Below the pieces are notes generated by a model that saw only the letters and a list, made by a program, of their open reading frames with translations, was not told the DNA's origin and did no database searches. Source: an uncultured Collinsella sp. (GTDB taxonomy: Bacteria > Actinomycetota > Coriobacteriia > Coriobacteriales > Coriobacteriaceae). From it: a DNA stretch of 22,736 nucleotides. Location: the NCBI GenBank assembly GCA_902492855.1, contig CABUMU010000015.1, positions 1-22,736 of the forward strand, read 5' to 3'. Within the stretch, counting starts at the first letter, position 1. Every line of letters starts with the position of its first letter. Of the stretch, positions 5,835 to 14,552 are shown piece by piece. The translations under genes were made by a program, and so were the position numbers.

Positions 5835-6728
5835 CTAAGCAAGCAGGCGTTCTTGGTCGAACAGCTGCGCGACGGACTCGCCGGCTTCATCCGGCGTGAT
5901 GAAACAAGACCCGACGCACTCGGGGGCGCCATAGCGCCCACGGTAATCGCTACCGCCGGTGCACACGATTCCGTACTGCCGTGCAAGTCTAAAGGCCTCT
6001 TCGGTCGCAACGGCATCGTTATCGGGATGAAACGCCTCGATGCCCATCAGACCTGCCTTAACAAGTTCGGGGATAGCCCCCCACGAGTCCATCTGCTGGG
6101 GATGTGCGAGCACGGGCACGCCTCCCTGTTCGCGAGCAGCCCGAACAACTGTAAGTGCGTCGGGATAGGAAATGTCGCGCTCGGCAATACCGCCATTTTT
6201 AAATAGCCGATGATAAACGCACTGATATTCGCCATCTCGATAGCCCAGCCCCGTAAGCGCCTGCATGACATGCTGTTTGTAGACACCAGTACTTGCCCGC
6301 GAGACTTCGACCACGTCGGCCACCGATGCTTTTCGCCCGCAGGGGGCCATCCCTTTACGTTCGAGCGTCCATGCCTGCCACAGGGTGTTGGCAGTACGGC
6401 GGGCAAGCGTTTCGTTTACCAAGAGCTCAAGCGGGCCAGATTCATCCGCCGTAGCCGCGAGGCCGTAGCAAAGAATATGAATCTTGCGTCCGGTTTCCGA
6501 GTCAATGCAAGAAGCCTCAACGCCCGCAATCACGGGAAAACCCATCTTGCGGGCTTCGGCGCGTACGGATGACAGCTGGCGCAAACTGTCGTGATCGGTA
6601 ATGGCAATACCCGAAAGACCCCGCTCACGAGCCTCGGCAATCAATGCCTGCACCGATTGAGAACCATCGGAATAAACCGAATGCGTATGCAGATCAAATG
6701 ACCCCTGCACGGATCTATGTTCCTGCAT
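5835..6728 (-). CDS. PHP-domain phosphoesterase, probable ribose cyclic phosphate phosphodiesterase (PhnPP-type)
   Basis: Metal-dependent PHP-family hydrolase, 297 aa. Metal-binding motifs are DLHTH (His14, His16), ITDHDSL (around residue 45), GVEASC, HILCYG, LAHPQ and the C-terminal GGSDYRGRYG. The PHP enzyme Elen0235 of Eggerthella lenta is reported to hydrolyse 5-phosphoribosyl 1,2-cyclic phosphate, the C-P lyase product, releasing both ester bonds to give ribose 5-phosphate. Position inside the phn operon and absence of phnP and phnN here support the same role. Without the context the protein could be called a TrpH/RNase AM-like PHP protein. It begins 9 bp after phnL and ends 11 bp before phnO. 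Function is inferred from family and context, not from a substrate-specific motif. Confidence 0.85.
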   Translation of the reverse strand: MQEHRSVQGSFDLHTHSVYSDGSQSVQALIAEARERGLSGIAITDHDSLRQLSSVRAEARKMGFPVIAGVEASCIDSETGRKIHILCYGLAATADESGPLELLVNETLARRTANTLWQAWTLERKGMAPCGRKASVADVVEVSRASTGVYKQHVMQALTGLGYRDGEYQCVYHRLFKNGGIAERDISYPDALTVVRAAREQGGVPVLAHPQQMDSWGAIPELVKAGLMGIEAFHPDNDAVATEEAFRLARQYGIVCTGGSDYRGRYGAPECVGSCFITPDEAGESVAQLFDQERLLA

Positions 6729-6737
6729 CCGTCCCTC

Positions 6738-7472
6738 CTATGCCTGGACAAACCCACCAGTCTGCATGTTGTACTCACGATCGCAAACGCCTTCCATGAA
6801 CTCCAAATCATGGAAGATGCCCAGCATCGTAGTACCTCCGGCCTTGAGTTGCTCAATCAAATCGCGGACTCTGACCTTGCTCGCGTTATCGAGGCTGGCA
6901 GTCGGCTCATCCAACAGTAATAGACGTGGACGACGCACCATAGCGCGCGCGATGTTGAGCCTGAGCTTCTCACCACCCGAGAACGTATTGGGATACAGGT
7001 CCCACAGGGGCTTGGGGAAGTCGAAATGCTCGAGCATGCGCGTTGTCTCCTCCTCAATCGCATCTTCATCGGCAAACGCCTCAGCGGCACTCGCGTGCAC
7101 GATTTCACGGGCCGTGGTACGTGGCACGGCATCGAGGAACTGGGAGACATAGCCAATCTCGTAGTTGCCCAGAAAGATAACACGACGTTCATCGAGCGTG
7201 GCAAGGTCGACCGGACCAAAGGCCTCGGAATCGTACACGATGTGGCCGCTTTCCGGCAGATTCGTACGATAGATGCACTTGAGAATCGTGGATTTGCCCG
7301 AGCCCGAGCGGCCGGTAACGCCCACGAACTCACCCGGCAGCACGCTCAGCGAGATATGTTCACAGCCGCGCACGCGACGGTCGGCGGCATGCAGGGTAAA
7401 GCCCTTGGAAAGATCCTCGATCGCAAGGAGTGGGCATACATCGAGCTGATAGAATTCGATTGAATCGCCCAT
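6738..7472 (-). CDS. phnL: C-P lyase subunit PhnL (ABC-type ATPase)
   Basis: ABC-superfamily nucleotide-binding protein needed with PhnG, PhnH and PhnI to form ribose 1-phosphonate triphosphate from ATP and phosphonate; it has no membrane partner. The 244-aa product has Walker A GRSGSGKS (about residues 54-61), Q-loop region NYEIGYVSQFLDAVPR, signature FSGGEKLRLNIARAM, Walker B LLLLDEPTASLD and the switch histidine in GIFHDLEFM. I chose the ATG at 7472, which overlaps the phnM stop as TAATG. A longer frame back to 7592 would only re-read the phnM end and lacks similarity. FLGNYEIGYVSQFL and the C-terminal DREYNM are typical of PhnL rather than transport ATPases. Confidence 0.93.
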   Translation of the reverse strand: MGDSIEFYQLDVCPLLAIEDLSKGFTLHAADRRVRGCEHISLSVLPGEFVGVTGRSGSGKSTILKCIYRTNLPESGHIVYDSEAFGPVDLATLDERRVIFLGNYEIGYVSQFLDAVPRTTAREIVHASAAEAFADEDAIEEETTRMLEHFDFPKPLWDLYPNTFSGGEKLRLNIARAMVRRPRLLLLDEPTASLDNASKVRVRDLIEQLKAGGTTMLGIFHDLEFMEGVCDREYNMQTGGFVQA

Positions 7473-8779
7473 TACTTGTCCTCCGATCCATCCGTCCCCG
7501 CCACGGCTGCCGGCACGTGGTCGGCGGTCTCGGCGATCGTCGCGGCATCGGTGGCAAAACGGGCAGACATGCTCGGCAGCGCCGGATACCACATACGCGA
7601 AACCACACGGCCATCCACCAGCGTCGCCGTGATCACGGGATAGGTGCGCTGGCCTTCCTCAACCTCACGAATGACCAGAATATCGGCTTTCTTGCCCTCT
7701 TCCAGACTGCCAACCTGATCGTCGGCATGCACGGCGCGCGCCGGGTTGATAGTGAGCATGGCAAACGCCTCTTCAAGCGGCAGCTTGAAATCATGGTGCA
7801 GGGCAAAGGCACTCTGCAGCATTGCCGTGGGATAGTAATCGGAGCACAGTACGCTCGCCACTCCGTTAGACACGGCGTCGCGCGCCGAAAGGTTGCCCGA
7901 ATGGCTCTTCCCCAGCAAGATGTTGGGTGTTCCCATGACGGTCGACATGCCATGCTCGCGAGCAGCGCGCGCCACCTCTAAACTCACCGGGAACTCAGAG
8001 ATCGTGCAGCCGAGCTCACGCATAAGATCCAGATGCTCGACCGAATCGTCATCGTGGCTCGCCAGCGCAATGCCGTTTTCACAGGCAACATCGGCAAGAT
8101 ATTTGAGCTGATCAAAGGAAAGCTTGGGTGCCGCCTGCGGAGCGGCGACGATCCGCTCCGCCTCTTCGTCACTCAGCTCGTGATCGCCGCGAACGCTCTT
8201 GCGCCAGATCTCGATATCGCGATATTGACCCTGGCCGGGAGTGTGGTCCATAAATGAAAGCTCGTCCACCTCGCCCGAGCGCAAATGCCCCTCAACTTGC
8301 TCAACCAGATTGACGTTATCGACCTCGAGACGCAGGTGCAGGCGATGACGAATCAGATGGGCGTTTCGTCCCTCGGTGCGCTTGCAGCCGGCGATAAGCG
8401 CCATGATTTTCTCGGTGTTCTCCCAGCGCCGGACCGGCTTGGCGTCCATGATGTCCTGCGCATATGCCGAAAGCGAGTGATACATTGTGGTGATGCCATG
8501 GGCGATGAGCTCACGCTCGGCCTCGAACAATGCCGTCGAGAAGTCCATGAGCACCGTCGGGCGCGGCGAGATAACGGTCTCGATATAGTCGGAATGGATA
8601 TCCACAAGACCAGGCGTGACATAGCCACCATGAGCATCGATAACGCCGGCTCCCGCGGCGGTCGCATCGAATTTGCCTTGGCGTTGAATTGCGGCGATCC
8701 TGTCGTCTTCGACCACAAGCTCATAGCCAAAGAGCAGGCGGTCGGGCTGAACAATGATTCCGTTGCGGATGACGTACAT
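7472..8779 (-). CDS. phnM: alpha-D-ribose 1-methylphosphonate 5-triphosphate diphosphatase PhnM
   Basis: Amidohydrolase-superfamily enzyme that removes pyrophosphate from ribose 1-phosphonate 5-triphosphate, giving the 5-phosphate substrate of PhnJ. The 435-aa product starts MYVIRNGIIVQPDRLLFGYE, and metal-binding VDIHSDYIE carries His62 and Asp64. Later motifs are HSLSAYAQD, MDHTPGQGQYRD, LASHDDDSVEH and GTPNILLGKSHSGN, ending in SDYYPTAML and the amidohydrolase tail region VDGRVVSRMWY. It is longer than E. coli PhnM by about 55 residues, mainly in the middle and at the C terminus. The ATG at 8779 has GGAGG 8 nt upstream, and it starts 11 bp after phnK. It precedes phnL, the reverse of the E. 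coli order. Confidence 0.95.
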   Translation of the reverse strand: MYVIRNGIIVQPDRLLFGYELVVEDDRIAAIQRQGKFDATAAGAGVIDAHGGYVTPGLVDIHSDYIETVISPRPTVLMDFSTALFEAERELIAHGITTMYHSLSAYAQDIMDAKPVRRWENTEKIMALIAGCKRTEGRNAHLIRHRLHLRLEVDNVNLVEQVEGHLRSGEVDELSFMDHTPGQGQYRDIEIWRKSVRGDHELSDEEAERIVAAPQAAPKLSFDQLKYLADVACENGIALASHDDDSVEHLDLMRELGCTISEFPVSLEVARAAREHGMSTVMGTPNILLGKSHSGNLSARDAVSNGVASVLCSDYYPTAMLQSAFALHHDFKLPLEEAFAMLTINPARAVHADDQVGSLEEGKKADILVIREVEEGQRTYPVITATLVDGRVVSRMWYPALPSMSARFATDAATIAETADHVPAAVAGTDGSEDK

Positions 8780-8790
8780 CGGCGAACCTC

Positions 8791-9675
8791 CTAAAGAAGC
8801 GAATAGACGAGTTCTTGGGTGTAGGCGTGCTGCGGATCTTGCATGATCTGATCGGTCAAGCCATGTTCGATGACCTGCCCGTCGAGCATCACGATAGTGC
8901 GATCGGCAAGCAGGCGAATCACGCCCAGGTCATGGCTCACCACAACCATCGAGACTCCCAGGTCACGACGCAGCGAGAGGATAAGATCAAGCACGCGCGC
9001 CTGAACCGAAAGGTCCAAACCGGTGGTGACCTCGTCCAAGAACAGCAGCGGAGGACGGTTGGAAAGCGCCTTGGCAATCTGCACGCGCTGCTGCATACCG
9101 CCCGAAAACGCGCGCGGTGGATCTTGTTCACGACGCAAGGGGATGTTCACGCGATCAAGCAGCTCGCGGCCGCGATCGACCATGGAGGAAACGTCACGGA
9201 TACCGGCAGCGATCTGCTTCTCGGCGATATTGGAAAGACTCGAGAAGTTCATGCGCAGGCCCAGGTAAGGGTTTTGGTAAACCATGCCAAAAATCTCATC
9301 GCGAATAAGGCGCTTTTGCTGGCGAGAGAGGTCAAAGCAGTTGCCTTTGCCCCCATCATATGCAGCGACACGCATATCGCCCGCCGTGGGCTCCTGGTCG
9401 AAATAGAGGCACTGCATGAGCGTCGACTTGCCCGAACCAGACTCGCCCACAATGCCCAGAATCTCACCGCGATGCACCTCGAGCGAGATGTCGCGCACCG
9501 CGTGCACCGTGCCGCATACAGGACAGATGTTGCGCTCGAGCTTGGCATGCGGGTCGCGGCAGTAGTCACAGCCGACGCCAAAACGCTTGGCCAGATGGCG
9601 AACGGACAAAACCGGAGCCTTATCCTTAAATTCATGATGAACCGTAGCGGGAAGCATCGTCGTGCCTTTACTCAT
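8791..9675 (-). CDS. phnK: C-P lyase accessory ATPase PhnK
   Basis: ABC-type ATPase that binds the PhnGHIJ core complex and is needed for C-P bond cleavage in vivo. The 294-aa product has Walker A GESGSGKS (about residues 77-84), Q-loop FGMVYQNPYLGL, signature FSGGMQQRVQIAKAL, Walker B LLFLDEVTTGLD and switch VVSHDLGV. An N-terminal CxxC-x11-CxxC module (Cys36, Cys39, Cys51, Cys54) sits between the first strand and Walker A. It looks like a small zinc ribbon and is not in E. coli PhnK as I recall it. GGAGGG lies 8 nt before the ATG at 9675, and the start overlaps the phnJ end by 8 bp. It could be mistaken for an oligopeptide transporter ATPase, but no permease of that type is nearby. Confidence 0.92.
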   Translation of the reverse strand: MSKGTTMLPATVHHEFKDKAPVLSVRHLAKRFGVGCDYCRDPHAKLERNICPVCGTVHAVRDISLEVHRGEILGIVGESGSGKSTLMQCLYFDQEPTAGDMRVAAYDGGKGNCFDLSRQQKRLIRDEIFGMVYQNPYLGLRMNFSSLSNIAEKQIAAGIRDVSSMVDRGRELLDRVNIPLRREQDPPRAFSGGMQQRVQIAKALSNRPPLLFLDEVTTGLDLSVQARVLDLILSLRRDLGVSMVVVSHDLGVIRLLADRTIVMLDGQVIEHGLTDQIMQDPQHAYTQELVYSLL

Positions 9676-10516
9676 CGCTTCCGCCCTCCTCGAGACGCTC
9701 TGCGCAATAATCGGTATCGGAGCACTGCCATGCCTTCTTGCCCGTAACGGGATCGATGGTTTGAGTCATATAGACGCCCGTCGCCCCACAGATGCAGCAG
9801 CGCTTACCTTCAAAATCCTCGCGCACAAAGGGATGGTCTTCGAAGGCGAGCGACTCCACCTTGGTATGGGGCGGCACGGCATAGATCTTCTTCTCGCGAC
9901 CGGCGCCAAACAAAAAGAGATTCTCGGCATCGTTGAGCTTGGGATTGTCGAAACGCGGAATAGGGCTCGGCGCCATAACGTAGCGATCCTGCACCATCAC
10001 GGGATGGTCGGCACCGGTAGTCGTGGAGCCATAGCGCACGATCTGCTCAAAAAGCTCCAGATATGCCCCGGTGTACTCAGCTTCGGCATGCAGACGGCGC
10101 GTCACGCTTTCGCGCGCCTCGTAGGTGCGCAGGGGCTCTGGCATGGGAACCTGCAGCACCATGAGTTGTTCGCGCTGCAGCGGACGCTCAGGGATACGGT
10201 GACGGCTCTGGATGAGCGTCGCGTCCGCCGTGGACGTGGTGGTCTCGACGCCGGTAGTCTCGTGCACGAGGCTGCGAATAGACACGGCATTGACGCTCGC
10301 GTCCGAGCCCTGGTCGATTACCTTGAGCACGTCATCGGGACCGATGCACGACAACGTGACCTGCAGGCCACCCGTACCCCAGCCGCGGCCGATGGGCATC
10401 TCGCGGCTGGCGAACGGCACCTGGTATCCGGGAATGGCGACGGCCTTCAAGATGGCGCGGCGAATCTCGCGCTTGGAGCCCTCGTCCAAAAAGGCAAAGT
10501 TATAGTTGCGCTGCAC
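9668..10516 (-). CDS. phnJ: alpha-D-ribose 1-methylphosphonate 5-phosphate C-P lyase PhnJ
   Basis: Radical SAM-type enzyme that cleaves the carbon-phosphorus bond of ribose 1-phosphonate 5-phosphate, giving the alkane (methane from methylphosphonate) and ribose 1,2-cyclic phosphate 5-phosphate. The 282-aa product matches E. coli PhnJ over nearly all its length: YNFAFLDEGSKREIRRAILK, IPGYQVPFASREMP, GWGTGG, VIDQG, PIPRFDNPK, LFGAGREKKIYAVPP. The Fe-S cysteines are conserved in the C-terminal cluster: Cys240, Cys243, Cys265 and Cys271 (CxxC, 21 residues, CSDTDYC). It starts with GTG at 10516, preceded by GGAGG about 9 nt away, and overlaps phnI by 17 bp and phnK by 8 bp. Confidence 0.97.
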   Translation of the reverse strand: MQRNYNFAFLDEGSKREIRRAILKAVAIPGYQVPFASREMPIGRGWGTGGLQVTLSCIGPDDVLKVIDQGSDASVNAVSIRSLVHETTGVETTTSTADATLIQSRHRIPERPLQREQLMVLQVPMPEPLRTYEARESVTRRLHAEAEYTGAYLELFEQIVRYGSTTTGADHPVMVQDRYVMAPSPIPRFDNPKLNDAENLFLFGAGREKKIYAVPPHTKVESLAFEDHPFVREDFEGKRCCICGATGVYMTQTIDPVTGKKAWQCSDTDYCAERLEEGGSDE

Positions 10517-11666
10517 GAGAACCGTCCTCCTTCTGTCCCTCGGCGTGATTCATAGAGCGCAAGGCTGCATCGAGCTTGCTTTGGAACGTCACGTAGTGCG
10601 GCAGCTTGAGATGGCTGATAAAGCCCGTGGCTTCCACACCGTCGATGTGATAGAGCACGAACTCCTGATCCTGTGTGGGGTAGCGAACGTCGTCGACGCG
10701 CAGCGAATGGTCGAGGACGCTCATGGCGATGGCCTTGCTCTCGTCGCTGCCGGTAACGAGGCCGTAGCCCACATCGAGCGCGTTCACATGCTCGCCCGTC
10801 TCGGTCACCTCGTCGTTGGCGATCAGGCTTTCGACCTCACAGACCGGGAGTGCTCCCAGATAGTACGCGTCGTCGGCAGAAGCCTGAGAGGGATCGGTTC
10901 CGGGGGCATCAATCGTCACCGGCACGCTGCCGCGGCGAAGCTCGCCCACCGTGGGATGGGAAATGCCAAAGCCGCGAATGGCCGCGTACCCGATGGCGAC
11001 AACCGCCTGCGTGAGGCCACGCGAGAGGGCCTGCAGGATAACGCTGCGCGGCGCCGGCGTGAAAAGCGGGGTCTTGGTGATATCGACGGGCTCGGTGTCG
11101 TCGATAGCAACCGGGCGGATCATACCGATCTGGCGCAGGTAATCGCACACCTTGGGCACACAATCGAGAGGCGTGGTCTCGGCCACGCCATAAAAGGCCT
11201 CGGCCGCTTCATCCAGACGCTCATCGATGACAGCGCGCGCGGCACGGACATCGGCATCGGTCTCTTCGCTTAGATCAAAATTGATAAGGCGATGGCTGTA
11301 ATCGCGGGTCGCGCCCAAAATCTGTCCGCCCTCGATATCTTTGAAGGCCGCGGAGATGCGGCGCGAAACGTGCATCTCGCCCGTATCGATCACACGCGAT
11401 GTATAGAGGCGCTCGAGGGTGGAACGGTAGGCACGCACCAAAAAGACGGCCTCCTCGATAGAACCCGACGCCTGCTTGAGGGCGATTGCAGCAACCTCGG
11501 GAGCCCAAACGGAGCCCTCAGACTGCACCTGCTCGACCGCATGCGGCATGGCCTCGATGATGAGTGCGGGATCGAGCGCGCGGCCACCCGCAACGCGCTC
11601 GCGCTCAAGCAGCTCAAGCGATGCGGCGATTGCCTGCTCGCCGCCGGAAACGGCTACATATCCCAT
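10500..11666 (-). CDS. phnI: C-P lyase core subunit PhnI
   Basis: Nucleosidase-like core subunit that, with PhnG, PhnH and PhnL, displaces adenine from ATP with the phosphonate to make ribose 1-phosphonate 5-triphosphate. The 388-aa product is a little longer than E. coli PhnI. It begins MGYVAVSGGEQAIAASLELL, the conserved N terminus, and later has RRISAAFKDIEGGQILGATR, DYSHRLINFDL, RGFGISHPTVGELRRG and DVRYPTQDQEFVLYHIDGVE. GGAGG lies 7 nt before the ATG at 11666. It overlaps phnH by 13 bp and phnJ by 17 bp, showing tight translational coupling of the core complex. Confidence 0.96.
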   Translation of the reverse strand: MGYVAVSGGEQAIAASLELLERERVAGGRALDPALIIEAMPHAVEQVQSEGSVWAPEVAAIALKQASGSIEEAVFLVRAYRSTLERLYTSRVIDTGEMHVSRRISAAFKDIEGGQILGATRDYSHRLINFDLSEETDADVRAARAVIDERLDEAAEAFYGVAETTPLDCVPKVCDYLRQIGMIRPVAIDDTEPVDITKTPLFTPAPRSVILQALSRGLTQAVVAIGYAAIRGFGISHPTVGELRRGSVPVTIDAPGTDPSQASADDAYYLGALPVCEVESLIANDEVTETGEHVNALDVGYGLVTGSDESKAIAMSVLDHSLRVDDVRYPTQDQEFVLYHIDGVEATGFISHLKLPHYVTFQSKLDAALRSMNHAEGQKEDGSRAAQL

Positions 11667-12343
11667 GATTCAACCTCCCTGCAAGCGCTGGAACGGGGAA
11701 CGGCGGCGATATGGCCAAACCCGTCTACAAACATCAGGTCGATGCCGCAGGGAAACTCGTCCAGACGCGCAATACGCGAGCGCAAGACATCGCCGCGATC
11801 GCACGAGAAGTGCGAAGTGCCGTCAACGCCGGGGCCACCGAGCTCCCAGGAGCTCTTGGTACACGCGTGCGAAGCGGAGCCGACGCGCAAACCCTGCGCA
11901 TCCAGTCCCAAAAGCACCGAGCACTCGACGATAACCGTCGCGCCGCGATGCGGCTGTTCAAGCGTCCCCGCCGTAAGCGCAGCGATTGCACTCGCCGCGC
12001 CCTCATCTCGAAAAGCCTCCGGAACGATCACGCACGCAGCTTCGCTCGGCGCCGCAGGAGTCACGTGCGTTCGACTCGCGATCTGCCGGGCAGCACGCTC
12101 AAAGCCCGTGGTCGCCATGCAAAAAGTCGTACCGCTATCGAGCAGCATGTCCGCCAACATCAACGTCGCGGGGAATAGGCCACAGCGCTTCGCCTCGACC
12201 TCATAGGCATCCGTGACGGATAGGCGGCAAACCTCGCCGGGGCGCGCCATGCAGTCCAGAACCGTACGAAACGTTCCCTGCAGCTCGAAGGCGCGCTCGT
12301 CAAGGGACGGATCGCGATCGAAAACCTCATCCTGCTCGTTCAT
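11654..12343 (-). CDS. phnH: C-P lyase core subunit PhnH
   Basis: Subunit of the PhnGHIJ core complex required for phosphonate activation; it is a homodimer of PLP-transferase-like fold without PLP. The 229-aa product is longer than E. coli PhnH (about 194). It shows the conserved N terminus FELQGTFRTVLDCMARPGEV, a middle LADMLLDSGTTFCM and the C-terminal GIDLMFVDGFGHIAAVPRS, which matches the family end (GvDlllv..g.iaalPRtt). It overlaps phnG by 4 bp (ATGA) and phnI by 13 bp. Identification rests on these motifs and the fixed G-H-I-J order. Confidence 0.93.
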   Translation of the reverse strand: MNEQDEVFDRDPSLDERAFELQGTFRTVLDCMARPGEVCRLSVTDAYEVEAKRCGLFPATLMLADMLLDSGTTFCMATTGFERAARQIASRTHVTPAAPSEAACVIVPEAFRDEGAASAIAALTAGTLEQPHRGATVIVECSVLLGLDAQGLRVGSASHACTKSSWELGGPGVDGTSHFSCDRGDVLRSRIARLDEFPCGIDLMFVDGFGHIAAVPRSSACREVESWDM

Positions 12344-12801
12344 TTGACCACCGCCTGAACACTCATGTCCTGGCCAGACATTTCATCGAACTCGACACGC
12401 GACACATAGGTGAGAGCATCCTGTGCAGCCACGCGCTCAAACATGGCAGCACGCGCCTCCTCGACGCGGCGCTCGAGTTCCGCCAAACAAGCCGGCGCCG
12501 GATCCATTGCATAAGCGGCATCGATTACCGCGAGCGCACGAGCATGCGCGGCATCGGTTCCCATAAGCACGCCCAGGCCATCGGCCTCGCCAATGCGCAC
12601 GCGGCTCTCGGTAACAAGCACCTCGCTCAGATAAAAGCGGCTGTTGCGAGCCGTCTCGCGCACCTGACACATCACAAGGCCCTGGTGCGCCGGCACAATA
12701 TCTTCGGCAGGGGCGGCGGCCTCGACCAGGCCCGCCAGTTCGAGCGCAAGCGCAGGGCCGCTCTCAACCAGGACCTCGGTCCTCTCTCTTCTTGTTAGCA
12801 T
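12340..12801 (-). CDS. phnG: C-P lyase core subunit PhnG
   Basis: Small subunit of the C-P lyase core complex, involved in the first ribosylation step. The 153-aa product matches the family length (about 150). It has an N-terminal helix MLTRRERTEVLVESGPALAL and central GLVMCQVRETARNSRFYLSE, which matches the family pattern around RE...g..F.lGEvLvT. The middle EVLVTESRVRIG and the helix-rich C-terminal domain complete it. It starts 12 bp after the second phnE, and the stop overlaps the phnH ATG by 4 bp. The sequence is divergent, but the position leaves little doubt. Confidence 0.92.
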   Translation of the reverse strand: MLTRRERTEVLVESGPALALELAGLVEAAAPAEDIVPAHQGLVMCQVRETARNSRFYLSEVLVTESRVRIGEADGLGVLMGTDAAHARALAVIDAAYAMDPAPACLAELERRVEEARAAMFERVAAQDALTYVSRVEFDEMSGQDMSVQAVVK

Positions 12802-12813
12802 GCAAATCTTTCC

Positions 12814-13698
12814 TTAGTTATCCGAGTCGATGATGTAACGGCGACGAAGGCGAACCGAGATGAACTCGAGTGCAAACGACACAGCCAGGCATACATAGAC
12901 AATCACGCCCACCTCGTGCAGGTTGTAGTAGTAGTTGCCTGCCTGATACAGCTGAAAGCCGATACCGCCCGCGCCCGCGAAGGCGCCCACGGCAACCGCG
13001 TTGGCAAAATTGATCTCAAAGCGAATAAATGTCCATGAGAGCAGTTTGGTAATGGTTGCCGGACAGATGGCCTGGAACACAATCTGCCAGAAGCTGGCAC
13101 CGCTCGCAGAGAGTGCCTCGATTACATCTGCATCGATTTCTTCAATCGACTCCGAGTAGCTCTTGGTAAGATACGCGATGGAATGGAAGGAAATTCCCAG
13201 CACCGCCGCCTCGGATCCAAGGCCGATGGCCACCGTGAAGACGAGTACCCACAGAATCGTTGGAATCGCTCGGATGATAGCAACGAATCCTTTGACCGCA
13301 TTGGAAACGAGCGGATTCGAGAGGTTCTCGGATGCCGCCAACGCCAAGAAAAACGAGATGATGGCCGAGATGATGGTGCACAGCACGGTAACCGCAATGG
13401 TGACCAACGTGCTCTCGGCAACCTTTGCCCAGCTAAAATGCGCAGCTCCCAACGGCGGGTCAAGCGCTGGTTGGAACATCATGGCGCAGAAATCAGACCA
13501 GGTTTGAGCGAGTGCGCGGCCAAGGTCAACCGTGCCAAAATCCATGCGCACAAACGTAACGACCGTCAAGAGGCACAGAATGCCCAGCGTAAGCACGACA
13601 GAATAGTTGCGCCCCCGGCGAGACACGAGACGAATATGCCCAGCGTGCGAACGCTCGATCGCACCGGCCGTGGCGGGAGTCAGCTCAAAAGTATCCAT
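12814..13698 (-). CDS. phnE: phosphonate ABC transporter permease PhnE (second copy)
   Basis: Inner-membrane permease subunit of the PhnCDE phosphonate importer. The 294-aa product has a cytoplasmic N-terminal tail of about 30 residues. Hydrophobic helices lie near 33-50, 98-120, 137-162, 165-178, 230-250 and 264-281. The EAA-loop region EALSASGASFWQIVFQA (about 194-210) contacts the PhnC ATPase. It is clearly paralogous to the preceding gene (shared GASFWQIVFQA, RAIPTILWVL versus RNVPMIAWAL), so the transporter is probably a heterodimer. The ATG overlaps the stop of the first phnE as TAATG, giving coupling. Phosphonate rather than phosphate specificity is inferred from the operon. Confidence 0.92.
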   Translation of the reverse strand: MDTFELTPATAGAIERSHAGHIRLVSRRGRNYSVVLTLGILCLLTVVTFVRMDFGTVDLGRALAQTWSDFCAMMFQPALDPPLGAAHFSWAKVAESTLVTIAVTVLCTIISAIISFFLALAASENLSNPLVSNAVKGFVAIIRAIPTILWVLVFTVAIGLGSEAAVLGISFHSIAYLTKSYSESIEEIDADVIEALSASGASFWQIVFQAICPATITKLLSWTFIRFEINFANAVAVGAFAGAGGIGFQLYQAGNYYYNLHEVGVIVYVCLAVSFALEFISVRLRRRYIIDSDN

Positions 13699-14552
13699 TA
13701 GATCATCGACCTTCTAGCTGCGTTGGAAATCGCCTCGACCACGAGCACCAAAACAATGGTCACAAGAATCACAAGGCCAGCGCAGTCATACCGAAAAGAC
13801 GCGTAGTACAGGTTGAAGGCAAAGCCGATACCCGTACCGGTAAGCAAGCCCACCAACGTGGCCTCGCGAATATTGGTCTCGACCATATAGAGTGTCCAGC
13901 TCATAAGCTCTGCAACGGCAAGCGGCAGACCCGCCTGAAAGACAATCTGCCAAAAGCTTGCTCCGCAGCTGCGCAACGCCTCGATGGGGCCGCAAGGGAT
14001 TTCGTCGAGCGTGTCCAGAAAAAAGCGCGTAATCTGGCCAAACGTCGCCAAAAAGAGCGCGAGGAAGCCCGTGAACTCGTTTTGCTTGAACGAAAGGAGC
14101 AACAGCAGCGCCCATGCAATCATGGGAACATTGCGAAAGATATTGGCGAAGATGCGGATGACACCGCGCACGATGCCGTTTTCGACACCGACGCTCGAGC
14201 ATCCCAGCACCGCAAGAACGATACCCAGCAAGGCCGCGAGCATCGTAGCGGCGATGGAATCGAACACCGTCGAAACCACCTGCGTGGCAATTATGCCCAG
14301 CTGTCCTAACGACGATGGCGTAGGGCAAAAGTTCTGCAGCATCCATGCAAGGGCAGCGGGTACCGAACCCAAGGCATATCCAAAGCTGAAATCGCCGACA
14401 AGCGATGCCCCCTCGGCAACCAAGACAACGGCCGCAACTACTGCGAGTGCGCGAAGCTGACGCCTTCTAAACCAGCTCAAATCGGGAACCTTCCCCGCTT
14501 TCGCATTGCCAAAAGAGCCTGTGGACATGGCGCCGCACTCCCCCGCGCTCAT
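13698..14552 (-). CDS. phnE: phosphonate ABC transporter permease PhnE (first copy)
   Basis: Inner-membrane permease of the phosphonate importer, 284 aa. Helices are seen near residues 33-52, 84-118, 142-156, 160-178, 208-224 and 256-275. The EAA loop EALRSCGASFWQIVFQAGLP is at about 191-210. It is a paralogue of the next gene; paired phnE genes in one operon are common outside enterobacteria. The ATG at 14552 overlaps the phnC stop by 4 bp (ATGA). A second in-frame ATG eight codons later is possible, but the overlap favours the first. Confidence 0.92.
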   Translation of the reverse strand: MSAGECGAMSTGSFGNAKAGKVPDLSWFRRRQLRALAVVAAVVLVAEGASLVGDFSFGYALGSVPAALAWMLQNFCPTPSSLGQLGIIATQVVSTVFDSIAATMLAALLGIVLAVLGCSSVGVENGIVRGVIRIFANIFRNVPMIAWALLLLLSFKQNEFTGFLALFLATFGQITRFFLDTLDEIPCGPIEALRSCGASFWQIVFQAGLPLAVAELMSWTLYMVETNIREATLVGLLTGTGIGFAFNLYYASFRYDCAGLVILVTIVLVLVVEAISNAARRSMI

